This document shows, piece after piece, positions 9,408-18,494 of a stretch of DNA of 64,000 nucleotides (position 1 is the stretch's first letter; the number at the start of each line of letters is the position of its first letter). Position numbers and translations under genes: made by a program. The notes below the pieces were generated by a model. The model searched no databases, had not been told where the DNA came from, and saw only the letters and a program-made list of their open reading frames with translations. This DNA comes from Myrmaecium sp. VS I D KN 1 (lineage: Eukaryota; Ascomycota; Dothideomycetes; Valsariales; Valsariaceae), in contig JADQAV010000028.1 of assembly GCA_019775845.1 (NCBI GenBank), forward strand, positions 186,001-250,000, written 5' to 3'.

Positions 9408-12400
9408 ATGCACACATGCTGCCGCTCCATACTGCGCAGGACCTTTAGACTGCCTCGCGGCGACTGCCCATCCTCCTCCTCCTCCTCACAATGGACCGTC
9501 CCAGATTTCCTCGTCCCCGCCCTACGGTCTTCTCCTCCTTCTCCTCCTCCACGTCGCCCCTTCTCCAGCACCCGTCGAAAGACCGCCTACGTGCAGCCGC
9601 GGGTGGAGCTGCCCCGGGACAGGCCTGAAGAACCGCTGCAGTTCAAAGTCCCGCTGCCGCTGAACCGCAAGGATCCGCAGGCATGGATCCGCATCCTCAA
9701 CCGATACCTGCCGCCGCATCTGCAGGACAACGACATCTGGGACACCCAGCCCCCGCCGGCGTCCGGGGCGGATCTGCTCAGCTTCCTCGTCGCCTCGCAG
9801 CCGCTGGACCTCATCGGCTACCTCGTCAAGGAGATGGGGCGGTACCGCGCGGCCGTTTGGCTCGTCCAGGTCATCGTGGAGGATGTTAGCATCGGATATG
9901 CGCCGCAGGCCCCGGCCGAGCTTAATTACGCTTTTCGAGAGCAGCACGCGTCGCTGGACGCGTTGACGGAAAGCGAGACCGGGATCTGGGCGGACCCCGT
10001 GGACTCCAGCCGCATGAAGTCACAGCCGGGCCTCGATAAACTCTGCAGAGTGGACCGAGACGCAAGGTGGATGTATCAGAAACGGCAAAGGGCCCTGGGA
10101 ATGATCTGGCGCTCGCTCGGGAATCTCATCGTCTCTGCCACCGATGCGGAACCAGGCACGGCGGCCGCGTCAGATATGTCCTTCGTGCTGGAGTTGATCG
10201 CTTATCTACATCATAAAGAGCTCGTGCCGGACGCAGTCTACAAGTATACGCCACCCAAGGATCCGCTCGCCATCCATCAGCCCCCGACGCTGCACATGCT
10301 GTCCTCCCGAATCCTCACCGCCCTCTCGGATGCCACATGGCAAGCTACTGGCGGCACTTCCCAGAGGCCAACCGCGCGCTATCTCTTCGGTCGAGAAATC
10401 CCCGGCACACGATTCAAAGTCTCCGTGCCCGAGATCGGCCCGGAGGTCTGGCTGGAGCTCGTCCTCTGGTCGTGCATCCACGGCGGCTGGGCCCTCGAAG
10501 CGGCCGCCATCCTCGACCAGCTCCTCAAGACCGACGGCGAGAACCGGTGGCGGCTGATCTTCTTCCGCGACTTCCTCGACTCGATCGAGGAAGAGGCCCC
10601 GAAGACGTCGTGGGACTGGCGCAACCTGACACGCTCGGTGGATACGGCCGCGTTCGACGCGAAGAAGGATGGCGAGGGCAGCGCGCGCTTCAAGAAGACG
10701 ATCAGCAGCGAGGCGGTTGCGGCGTGCGTCTCCGCCATCTTGGACGACGTGTACGCGGGCGTCGGCGGCAGAGGGGTGGAGCCGCGGGCGATCTCTTCTT
10801 ACATCAAACGGCTCATGCGGTTGCTGAAGCGGGACAATCTTGGCCTCGGGCCCATCTCGTGGGATGCCATTTTGGTCCGTTTCCTGGAGTCCGAAGGCAT
10901 CGACGTCGAGCGCGACCCATCCATCGCTCTGTACATCTCCTCTCTGGCCCAGAAGTTCGGAGAGGAACTTGGGTTTCTCAACGCACCGTTCCCCGGCCCC
11001 GGCACGCCTTTGCCACCAACCTACATGCTGGACGCATCCGCCGTGCCCCTCGCACTCCTCCACCGCGCCATGCGCGCCTTCATCGCCAAGGGCAACGTCG
11101 CCGGCGCCGTGGAAGCCTTCGACCAACTCCAAAAATACACCGACCAAAACAAAGCCCTGTCCGTCGAAGCCTTCTTCCGGCACCTCAAAAGCATCCCGCG
11201 CCGGCCTCGCACCCCGACGATCGTCGCCACCACCGCCAGCAGCCCGCCGCTCGACTACACCGGCTACTTCCCCCAAATCCCCATCCCTGTCCTGGCCGCC
11301 TTCCTCGACGCCGTCACCGAAGCCCAGGCGTATGATCTCGGTCGCCACCTCCTCTTCTCCGACGCGGTGGACGGCCCGCTCATCACGCCGGACATGTACC
11401 GCCACCCGTTGCTCGGGCCGGCCATCATCCGGTTCGCGACCGCGATCGGGGACGCGGAGTTTTTGGCGCGGCTGGTCGGCTTGCAGACCCAGGGGGTCGG
11501 GCCGAGGCCGGGGCCGGCGGCGGGGCCGCGTGGCCGGACGAGCTTGCCGGCGGAGACGGTGACGGCGTTCTTGCTGGCGCAGTTCTGTCATCGGCAGTGG
11601 GATTCGGCGATGAACATTTTGGATTACGTGGACGCGCGGCCGGGGATGATGGTGGATTCGCGGGCGATGGTGGGGTGCGCGCGGGAGCTGCTGGTTTTGG
11701 CGGGGGAGGCGGAGAGGGAGAAGAGGTTTTTGGTGAGGATGAGGGAGAGGGAGGAGAGGGAGAGGAGGAAGGAGAAGAGGAGAGCGGAGAAGGAGAAGTG
11801 GATAGAGAGGAAGAAGATGATGCGGATGGAGAAGAGGAAGGGGAAGATGGGGAAGGAGGGGAAGGAGATGGAGATGGAGGAGGAGCAGAAGGAGATGGAG
11901 GAGAAGCAGGAGAAGATGGAGGAGGAGAAGCAGGAGGAGAAGGAAAGGCTGGAAGAAAAGGAAGAGGCTGAGCAGGAACCGGTGGAAGAAAAGCAAGGGA
12001 AGCTCAGTCAGGATCCGGTGCGAGCGTTCGAGATCTTCGCCCGGCTCGCCACGCAAACGACGCTGTTCTCGCCAGCGACGGCGACGGTGCCGACGTCGTT
12101 GGGAGTACTCGCCTCCCTGCCCACAGACGACGAGGCGGCGACGACGGTGCCGGAGGATTTTCGGGTGGCCTTGCAGGCGCTGCTGGGTCGGGCGGTGGAG
12201 GTCCACGCCGGCGCGGGCCGGGGTCAGGGTCAGTACGAGGGTGCATACGACGACGCGCAGGAGGTCGACCGCCGTCGCCGCCGCCTCCCCCTCCGCATCG
12301 ACACCTACCGCTTCAACATGCTGGTCGACGGGGTGGCGCGGGCGTGGGGCAGCCTGGCCGCCTACGCGCTCGTGCACCGCTGGACGGGCCGGCTGGAAGG

Positions 12401-13028
12401 GCTGCGGGAGGTGGGCGCGCTGCGGCTGCGGGCGCGCGGCGGCGGCGTCGTCCGCCTCGAGCGCGACCGCCGCAACCGCGCGCTCGACCGGGTCCAGCGG
12501 ACGATCGAGGTCCCCGTTCCGGCCATCATCGCGGAGACGGAGGAGGAGGAGGTCGTGGTCTTTCGTGGCGCCCCCGTCCGCCCGGATTTGCAGACGTTTC
12601 GCGTGTTGCTGCGGCAGTTGGGGCGGGAGTTGGCGGGGAAGGGGGCGGGTGGGGGTGGGGATGGAGAGGGGGAGGGGGAGGGGGAGGGGGTTGGGGGTGC
12701 TGAGGCGGCGGCGGCGACGCGCCGGCGGAGGGAGGCGTTGATTCGCTGGATTCCGGATGCGTTTCGGGCGTTGGGGTTGGTGGAGGAGGATGTGGCGAAG
12801 GAGTTTGAGGGGAAGGCGTTGCGGCGGTGGTATGAGAAGCCTCGACCGCCGCCGTCGCCGGGGAGCGGGAGCGTGCCCGGGCGGTTTGTGCCGAGGGGTA
12901 GTGGTCGTGGTGGTGCTGGTAGGGCGGAGGCGGCGGTTGGGTTCCGCGTGGAGGGGTTGGAGGAGGATGATTTTGAGGAGGAGGAGGAGGCGGAGTGGAG
13001 TTTTGCGCAGTGGGAGAGGGGGGAGTGA
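9408..13028 (+). CDS. Mitochondrial PPR-like helical repeat protein, 1206 aa
   Basis: I chose ATG 9408 because what follows is a typical matrix-targeting presequence: MHTCCRSILRRTFRLPRG, then Ser/Pro-rich sequence and a cleavage-type motif RRPFSSTRR near residue 60. The rest is mostly alpha-helical with PPR-like helices, for example GNVAGAVEAFDQLQK at about 565 and DTYRFNMLVDGVARAWG at about 965. PPR proteins of fungal mitochondria bind organellar mRNAs to control their stability or translation; which RNA this one binds cannot be told. Residues about 765-865 are an extreme Glu/Lys/Arg coiled coil coded by a nearly all-purine tract (11700-12000). A Gly/Glu run (about 1085) and an acidic C-terminus (DDFEEEEEAEW) follow. 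No introns are needed. Assignment to PPR is inferred from a few helices; another alpha-solenoid is possible. Confidence 0.7.
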   Translation: MHTCCRSILRRTFRLPRGDCPSSSSSSQWTVPDFLVPALRSSPPSPPPRRPFSSTRRKTAYVQPRVELPRDRPEEPLQFKVPLPLNRKDPQAWIRILNRYLPPHLQDNDIWDTQPPPASGADLLSFLVASQPLDLIGYLVKEMGRYRAAVWLVQVIVEDVSIGYAPQAPAELNYAFREQHASLDALTESETGIWADPVDSSRMKSQPGLDKLCRVDRDARWMYQKRQRALGMIWRSLGNLIVSATDAEPGTAAASDMSFVLELIAYLHHKELVPDAVYKYTPPKDPLAIHQPPTLHMLSSRILTALSDATWQATGGTSQRPTARYLFGREIPGTRFKVSVPEIGPEVWLELVLWSCIHGGWALEAAAILDQLLKTDGENRWRLIFFRDFLDSIEEEAPKTSWDWRNLTRSVDTAAFDAKKDGEGSARFKKTISSEAVAACVSAILDDVYAGVGGRGVEPRAISSYIKRLMRLLKRDNLGLGPISWDAILVRFLESEGIDVERDPSIALYISSLAQKFGEELGFLNAPFPGPGTPLPPTYMLDASAVPLALLHRAMRAFIAKGNVAGAVEAFDQLQKYTDQNKALSVEAFFRHLKSIPRRPRTPTIVATTASSPPLDYTGYFPQIPIPVLAAFLDAVTEAQAYDLGRHLLFSDAVDGPLITPDMYRHPLLGPAIIRFATAIGDAEFLARLVGLQTQGVGPRPGPAAGPRGRTSLPAETVTAFLLAQFCHRQWDSAMNILDYVDARPGMMVDSRAMVGCARELLVLAGEAEREKRFLVRMREREERERRKEKRRAEKEKWIERKKMMRMEKRKGKMGKEGKEMEMEEEQKEMEEKQEKMEEEKQEEKERLEEKEEAEQEPVEEKQGKLSQDPVRAFEIFARLATQTTLFSPATATVPTSLGVLASLPTDDEAATTVPEDFRVALQALLGRAVEVHAGAGRGQGQYEGAYDDAQEVDRRRRRLPLRIDTYRFNMLVDGVARAWGSLAAYALVHRWTGRLEGLREVGALRLRARGGGVVRLERDRRNRALDRVQRTIEVPVPAIIAETEEEEVVVFRGAPVRPDLQTFRVLLRQLGRELAGKGAGGGGDGEGEGEGEGVGGAEAAAATRRRREALIRWIPDAFRALGLVEEDVAKEFEGKALRRWYEKPRPPPSPGSGSVPGRFVPRGSGRGGAGRAEAAVGFRVEGLEEDDFEEEEEAEWSFAQWERGE
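11700..12000. other. Polypurine tract inside the PPR-like gene
   Basis: About 300 bases in which the plus strand is almost only A and G, coding EREKR/EEEQKEMEEK-type repeats. Part of the coding sequence, recorded because of its strand asymmetry. Confidence 0.8.
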
Positions 13029-13767
13029 TTGGGGGGAGGGGGTTGTACGGTTGCTGGATGGCTTGTTTGCGTTTTTCTTTTCTTTTTTTTTTTTTTTTTT
13101 TTTTTCTCTCTTCTTTTTTCTGTTCACTGCCCGCGTCATGGGAGTTCTTCCGGAGTGGGAGACGGTGGTGAGCTGCTATCAAATGGGGGAGGGCGGCTGT
13201 TTATAATTCTTGAAAAAAACCCATCTTCAGCATGTTTTGCTTGCGCATTTATGGCTTGAATTGTAATAGTAAGGTGGTACTGTCTATTCATCCGTCCATC
13301 TCGCTTCTTCGACCTTTGCTTGTTGCGGGATTGACGCGGATCTTTACTATTACTTTGATATATAGGGGCTTATTATAGGTTCTTTCTCAGGCGTGCTTTC
13401 GTCTTACCTTTATATGACCTACTTAAGTGTGAGGGGAGTAAAGCCAGTTCTAGAGGATCTGAGCGTGAGGGACTGGTAGAAGAGGGGGTTTAGCTATTTA
13501 CTATCTCCCTATTTAACTGTCAGTCAGAAGGACGTCGTCGGTTCACCGATATATATTGCCTGAGAGACGAGGCAACAGTTGCGGCGGTTTGTTGTCTTAT
13601 CTCCGACGAAAAGCCGGACCGGATCTGATCTCCACGACAGCCGGAGCTCTCTATTAGCATACGTACTCCGTACACTCTGAACCGCTCACCCTCCCCTCGG
13701 TCAACGAAGCTTCCCACCCTCCCACCGTATAAGGAGAGCCGCCGAGGCCTCGAGCCAAAAACTCACA
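13029..13767. other. Intergenic: PPR-like gene 3' end and promoter of the membrane protein gene
   Basis: About 740 bases. A 23-nt T run lies at 13083-13105. No supported gene. Confidence 0.6.
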
Positions 13768-14844
13768 ATGGCCAAACCCGGCGCAACGAAGCGGAACAAA
13801 GTATCCTTCGCGTCCACCACCAAAACCCCCTCGACCAGCAGCACCAGCACGGCGACCATGACCGCCCCTCCACCACCCTTCACGCCAGCCCCAGCCGACA
13901 TGACGCCCTTCCTCTCCACCCTGGACAAAACCAAAGTCTACATCACGCACATCGACCGGCACCCGATCACGCTAAAAAAGCGCGTCTTCGCCGTGCCCGT
14001 GCTGCTCAACCTGACCATCCTCGCCCTGCTCCTCTGGCGCGCCTCCGCCATCTACCCGACCTACCTCGACCTGATCACCAACGCGCTGGCGGACCAGCGA
14101 CCGCAGAACCACACCAGGGCGCAGCTGCTCGGCCTCATCCTCCGCCGCGCGGCCACGTTCCTGCTCGACTTCGTGCTTGTCCGGGTCGTGTGGCCGTGGC
14201 CGCTGACGTTCTTCGTGTTGCGCGGGAACCCGTGCGTGTGGCGGTGGCGGGTGGGGTTCCGCGCGCGGGAGGTGGTGGTCCGGGTGAGTCGGGGGTGGAC
14301 GGCGGGGGATCTGCTGGGCGCGCGGACGCAGGGGTGGGAGAATCCGTTTTTCAAGGTGCGCGTGCTGCCTGCCGTGGAGAGGGGGTATGTGCGGAGGAAG
14401 ACGGGGTATTTGATGATGGGCCGCGATTGGGATTTGGATTTTGGGGCGATGGTGCGGGCGACGGGGTTCTTGGATGCGGGAGAGGTTAGGGAGGAGGGGT
14501 TTGAGAAGGCGGTGTGGGTTTTTTGTGGTGAGAGGGTTGGGTGGGCGGTTTGGTCGGCGTGGCGCCTGGATGAGGGGGCGGAGGAGGAGGGACGGCGGAA
14601 GATTGTGGCGTTTAAGGAGCGACTCACGGCGTTGGGGAAGGAGAGCTTGTTTTTTCGGTGGGTGGAGATGGTGCAGTTTGAGAGCACGGGGCCGGGGGGG
14701 TTGACGAAGGAGGGGAGGGAGCGCATGGTTCGTCAGGCGAAGATGTTGTTTCAGGAGAATGGGCTGGATTTTGATGAGGTTGTTGCTGGGATTGGGGGTT
14801 TGGAGGGCATGCCCGGAATGGAGGGGGAGGGGGAGAAGGAGTAG
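13768..14844 (+). CDS. Predicted two-helix membrane protein, unknown function
   Basis: Single-exon gene, 358 aa, ATG in ACTCACAATGGCC context at 13768. I do not recognise a named family. Residues 1-45 are Ser/Thr/Pro-rich and disordered. A first hydrophobic helix lies at about 71-90 (VFAVPVLLNLTILALLLWRA) and a second at about 131-152 (LLDFVLVRVVWPWPLTFFVL), giving either a hairpin or a double span. The rest (about 160-350) looks soluble, with WENPFFKVRVLP, a Trp-rich segment WVFCGERVGWAVWSAW and a helical C-terminus ending in Glu/Gly. No catalytic motif is visible. Good length and composition make it a real gene; location (ER, mitochondrion or other) is not decided by the sequence. The TAG stop is at 14842-14844. 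Confidence 0.75.
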   Translation: MAKPGATKRNKVSFASTTKTPSTSSTSTATMTAPPPPFTPAPADMTPFLSTLDKTKVYITHIDRHPITLKKRVFAVPVLLNLTILALLLWRASAIYPTYLDLITNALADQRPQNHTRAQLLGLILRRAATFLLDFVLVRVVWPWPLTFFVLRGNPCVWRWRVGFRAREVVVRVSRGWTAGDLLGARTQGWENPFFKVRVLPAVERGYVRRKTGYLMMGRDWDLDFGAMVRATGFLDAGEVREEGFEKAVWVFCGERVGWAVWSAWRLDEGAEEEGRRKIVAFKERLTALGKESLFFRWVEMVQFESTGPGGLTKEGRERMVRQAKMLFQENGLDFDEVVAGIGGLEGMPGMEGEGEKE

Positions 14845-15632
14845 CTTAGGATGGTATGGTGAGGATGGATATCGGATGGACTGTAGACCAGTGAAGAGAG
14901 GGCCGTTGCTCGTGGCGGATTCATGAACCAAAATAATATAAAAGCTTCCTTTGTCTTTCCCATATCTGTCTGACGTCTATGTTGGTCTTGACTGCTGGCT
15001 TCGCGGCGGATAGCCTTGGAGCAGGGGTATCATTCACGCTGATGGCGGTGTTTGGTGGATAGTCCTTCTCCTCCTTCTCCTCCTCCTCCTCCTCCTCCTC
15101 CTCCTCCTCCTCGCCGCAACTATTGAAGTCGGCTTGTAAATGGCGAGATATGTCAGGTACCGAGTCACGTTAGGTACTTAGTAGGTGGTAAGGAGCAGGT
15201 ACGTAGCATGTAGTGGGGGGAGGGATACAGGACGGGCCATGAGCTGCCCGGCCACACCCCACCGGACTCCCACCGCGGCGATCGGCACGGCGGCGGGCGG
15301 GGATGCGCACACGACGGTGGGATGACCGCGCCCCGGGCCCCGCCCCGCTCGGAGATGGCGGGGGAAACAACGGGATGCAACCTCTTCATTTCCCCTCCCC
15401 CCGGGCCATGTCGGTCGCTGTCAACGGACCTGAAGAGAATTCCTCCCGCCCTGCCTTGTCTGCTTGAAAAAGGGAAGCAACAGTCGATCTTGATTCGGAT
15501 TTCTTCACTCATACTCGTTCAATTGCCATTTATATCCACGGCGCGCGCTGGATCGTATAATCCGATACATCCAACACCCCTCCTCATTCTTACCCCGCTC
15601 CCCGCCATCGACTACTCAGACATCACGCCAAC
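14845..15632. promoter_or_regulatory. Intergenic region with GAL1 promoter and leader
   Basis: About 790 bases. A (TCC)n array lies at 15064-15112. TTTATATCC at about 15528 is a possible TATA element some 100 nt upstream of the GAL1 start. No obvious yeast Gal4-type CGG(N11)CCG site was noticed in the proximal part. Confidence 0.4.
15064..15112. repeat. (TCC)n microsatellite
   Basis: Pyrimidine trinucleotide array with two early TTC interruptions, about 16 units, upstream of GAL1. Confidence 0.95.
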
Positions 15633-17326
15633 ATGTCCAGCAACACCACGGTGCCCACGGCCACCTCCCTCCACGACATCTACCCCGAGGATGCGGTGCC
15701 GGTCGAGAAGACAAGATGGGAGAACCTGCTGGCGACGTTCAAGAAGACGTACGGCAAGCCCGCCGAGTTCGTCTCGCGCAGCCCGGGCCGCGTGAACATC
15801 ATCGGTGAGGTGGGTTGTGCCAGGCAATTCCCTTCTTACCGTCTTGACAAAGAAGCTGATGTGATCGTTCCCCCTGCATAGCACATCGACTACTCCATGT
15901 ACGAAGTCCTCCCCATGGCCGTCACGGCCGACCTGCTCATCGCCGTGGCCGTCCACCCGGCCGAGAACCAGCCCACCATCCGCATCGCGAACGTGAACCC
16001 GGAGAAGTTCCCGTCTCGGGAATTTGAGATCCCGAAGGAGGGCGAAATCCCGATCGATAGCAAGGCGTTGGAATGGAGCAACTACTTCAAGTCCGGGCTG
16101 CGGGCGGCGTCCAAGCTCCTGCAGGAGCGTCGGGGCGCCTTCGTCTCCGTGGGCATGGACCTGCTTGTGGACGGCACCGTTCCTAGCGGCGGCGGGCTCT
16201 CTAGCAGCGCTGCTTTCGTCTGCGCGAGCTCGCTGGCGGTGCTCAACGCGAACGGCGAGCAGGATGTGGATAAGAAGCAGCTGACCGAGCTCGCCATCGT
16301 GTCTGAGCGCGCGGTTGGCGTGAACTCTGGAGGGTGAGGATCTGTGGATGTCTCGATAAATTGACTTGTCTAACACCTCCTGTCTACAGTATGGATCAGT
16401 CCGCCTCCGTCTTCTCCATCCGCGGACACGCACTCTACGTCTCCTTCACCCCCGAGCTTTCCGCGACCCCCATCACCTTCCCCAAGACCGACCCGGAGAT
16501 CACTTTCGTCATCGCTCAGTCCTTTGTCGCGGCCGACAAGCACGTAACGGCTCCCGTGAACTACAACCTCCGCGTGGTGGAATGTACGCTCGCCGCGGTC
16601 TTCCTCTCGAAGATCTTCGGACTGAAGACGCCCCTCCCCACCGACAAATCCCCCCTCGGCGTCTCGCTCCGAGGTTTCCACGACACTTGGGCGCAGGAGA
16701 AGCTCGGCGTGGCAGACAACAGCAAGACAGGCGTGGAGGAGTTCAAGAAGCAGCTCGAGCAGCTCATCCAGCTCGTGCACGACTACCTCCCGCAAGAGAA
16801 CGGCTACAGCCGGCAGGAGATCTGCGAGATGCTCCAGGTGAGCGAGGCGGAGCTCACGCAGCGATACATGTCCAAGTTCCCCGTGCGCGCGGACCGCTTC
16901 AAGCTCCGGCAGCGCGCCCTGCACGTCTTCACCGAGGCCCGCCGCGTGCTGGAGTTCCGCAGCCTCCTGGACGCGCGGCCCTCGCCCCCGGATCTGCTCA
17001 AGCAGCTCGGCCAGCTCATGAACGCGACGCAGGAGTCGTGCCGGGACGAGTACGAGTGCTCCTGCCCGGAGCTCGACGAGCTGTGCCGCCTGGCCATCGG
17101 CGCGGGCGCGTACGGCTCCCGTCTGACGGGCGCTGGCTGGGGCGGCTGCTCGGTGCATCTGGTGCCGAAGGAGAAGGTGGAGAGGGTGAGGGAGGTGTGG
17201 GAGGATCAGTACTATCGCGCTCGCTTCCCGGATATCACCGAGGAGAAGCTGGCGAGTGCGGTGGTGGTGTCGAAGCCTGGAAGCGGAAGCGCGCTGTTTA
17301 AGGTGACGGGTGATACTGTTGTGTGA
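15633..17326 (+). CDS. GAL1: Galactokinase (GHMP kinase), Leloir pathway
   Basis: Phosphorylates alpha-D-galactose at C1 with ATP in the cytosol. Three exons: 15633-15809, 15882-16333 and 16390-17326 (521 aa), with introns of 72 nt (GTGGGT..TAG, phase 0) and 56 nt (GTGAGG..CAG, phase 2). The first intron splits the galactose-binding signature exactly: SRSPGRVNIIGE (residues 48-59) ends exon 1 and HIDY starts exon 2. The ATP loop PSGGGLSSSAAF is at about 161-172 and the third GHMP motif GSRLTGAGWGGC at about 451-462. The length agrees with fungal galactokinases (about 500-530 aa). No GAL7 or GAL10 homologue lies in the window, so the Leloir genes are not clustered here as they are in yeast. 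TGA-type end after DTVV at 17324-17326. A similar Gal3-type sensor would lack catalysis, but all kinase motifs are intact. Confidence 0.96.
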
Positions 17327-18494
17327 GAGAAGAGACAGCGGGTGTTTGCGATGACTTCAGAAGTTCTTTTTTCTTCTTCGTCGGGGCTTGTGGTTCATCG
17401 AAAGAAAGTCATTCCTTCCACGTGTCTTTTCTTTTGCCTTTTTCTAGCGCTGCTTTAGAGGTGTAGCATTTCATGATCCATCATCATTATTATCATTTCC
17501 TTCTTTTCCATCCTCTCTTCTTCCTCCTTTCCCATTTTAGCTTTCCGTCTTCTTCGTCGTCGTCGCCGTCGTCGTTCTCCTCCGTTCTTGCGTTGTTGTG
17601 TGTTTTCGGCTCGAAGTTTCTTTTACTAAACGATATGTAATACTCTTATATTTGAGTTTTATATATCTTTCTTCTCTCGGTTTTTCAGGTCTACCGTACT
17701 GCATCACAAACTCTCTTTTGGTTGAGACGGAAGGTTATACTTCCGTTTAGACAGAGTGTATGCTGTCCTCTATTCATCAAAGTTTGTACAGCTTCTCCTG
17801 CTACGTCAATTTACAAAAGACTAATGAACAGACGGACCTCAAGGTCCTCACCAAGGGTCTACTACCACCAGCTACCGGCACTCGTTCCACCATATATAAG
17901 CGAAGCGACCGACAGTACTACACCGCCCTATAACCCTTAAGCTTTCCACAACGGCCTGTCACGGTGTCAAACTGGCCTTTTACATGTGAAGCGTTGCTAC
18001 GCAGGCTACCGTATAGAGATCCTTACTGGTCTTTAGCTTTTGCTTCATGGCTTTAGCTTTTGCTTCATGGCTTTTTAGGTTTGGGGTGAAGAGGATATAT
18101 AGTGGACACTTGGCTTTCTGATGGCTTTCTTTCTCTTCCTCTTCCTCCTCTTCTTCTTCATCTTAGCTTTGTTCATTCGACGAAATCTGGTGGTGTTCTC
18201 TGTCGTCTCGCTATCGCTTCGCTGTTGTGTCTGACGACGCGGTTGTTACGCACTGATTCACTTCTACACTTCCTATATACAGTCTTTGCGAACACACTTC
18301 AGCTTTATTTTGTACCGACCTGAACAGCTTCGCACGCTTCGAATACTTATCACCTCCCTTAACAGCTTCGCAAGCTTCGCACGCTTCACACGTTTCGCGC
18401 TTCTCGTGAGCGGAAGTCAACTCAACACGCACTGTTCAGTTTCCCCATCGACAAGCTCACTTCCATCACTACCACCACCATCATCACCGTCATC
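17327..18494. promoter_or_regulatory. Intergenic region with tandem promoter repeats upstream of the second Cys-rich gene
   Basis: About 1.17 kb. After a T-rich GAL1 3'UTR come a perfect 20-bp tandem duplication (18031-18070) and a set of imperfect AGCTTCGCACGCTTCG repeats at about 18328-18395 close to the next start codon. No supported gene. Confidence 0.5.
18031..18070. repeat. Perfect 20-bp tandem duplication in promoter
   Basis: The unit CTTTAGCTTTTGCTTCATGG occurs twice head to tail (18031-18050 and 18051-18070), about 425 bases upstream of the ATG at 18495. Confidence 0.95.

Noticed and set aside
10206-13139. 977-aa open frame on the minus strand
   Set aside because: Shadow of the PPR-like gene: Arg/Pro/His-rich composition, no presequence, caused by high GC at third positions. 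The plus-strand protein has a proper targeting signal.
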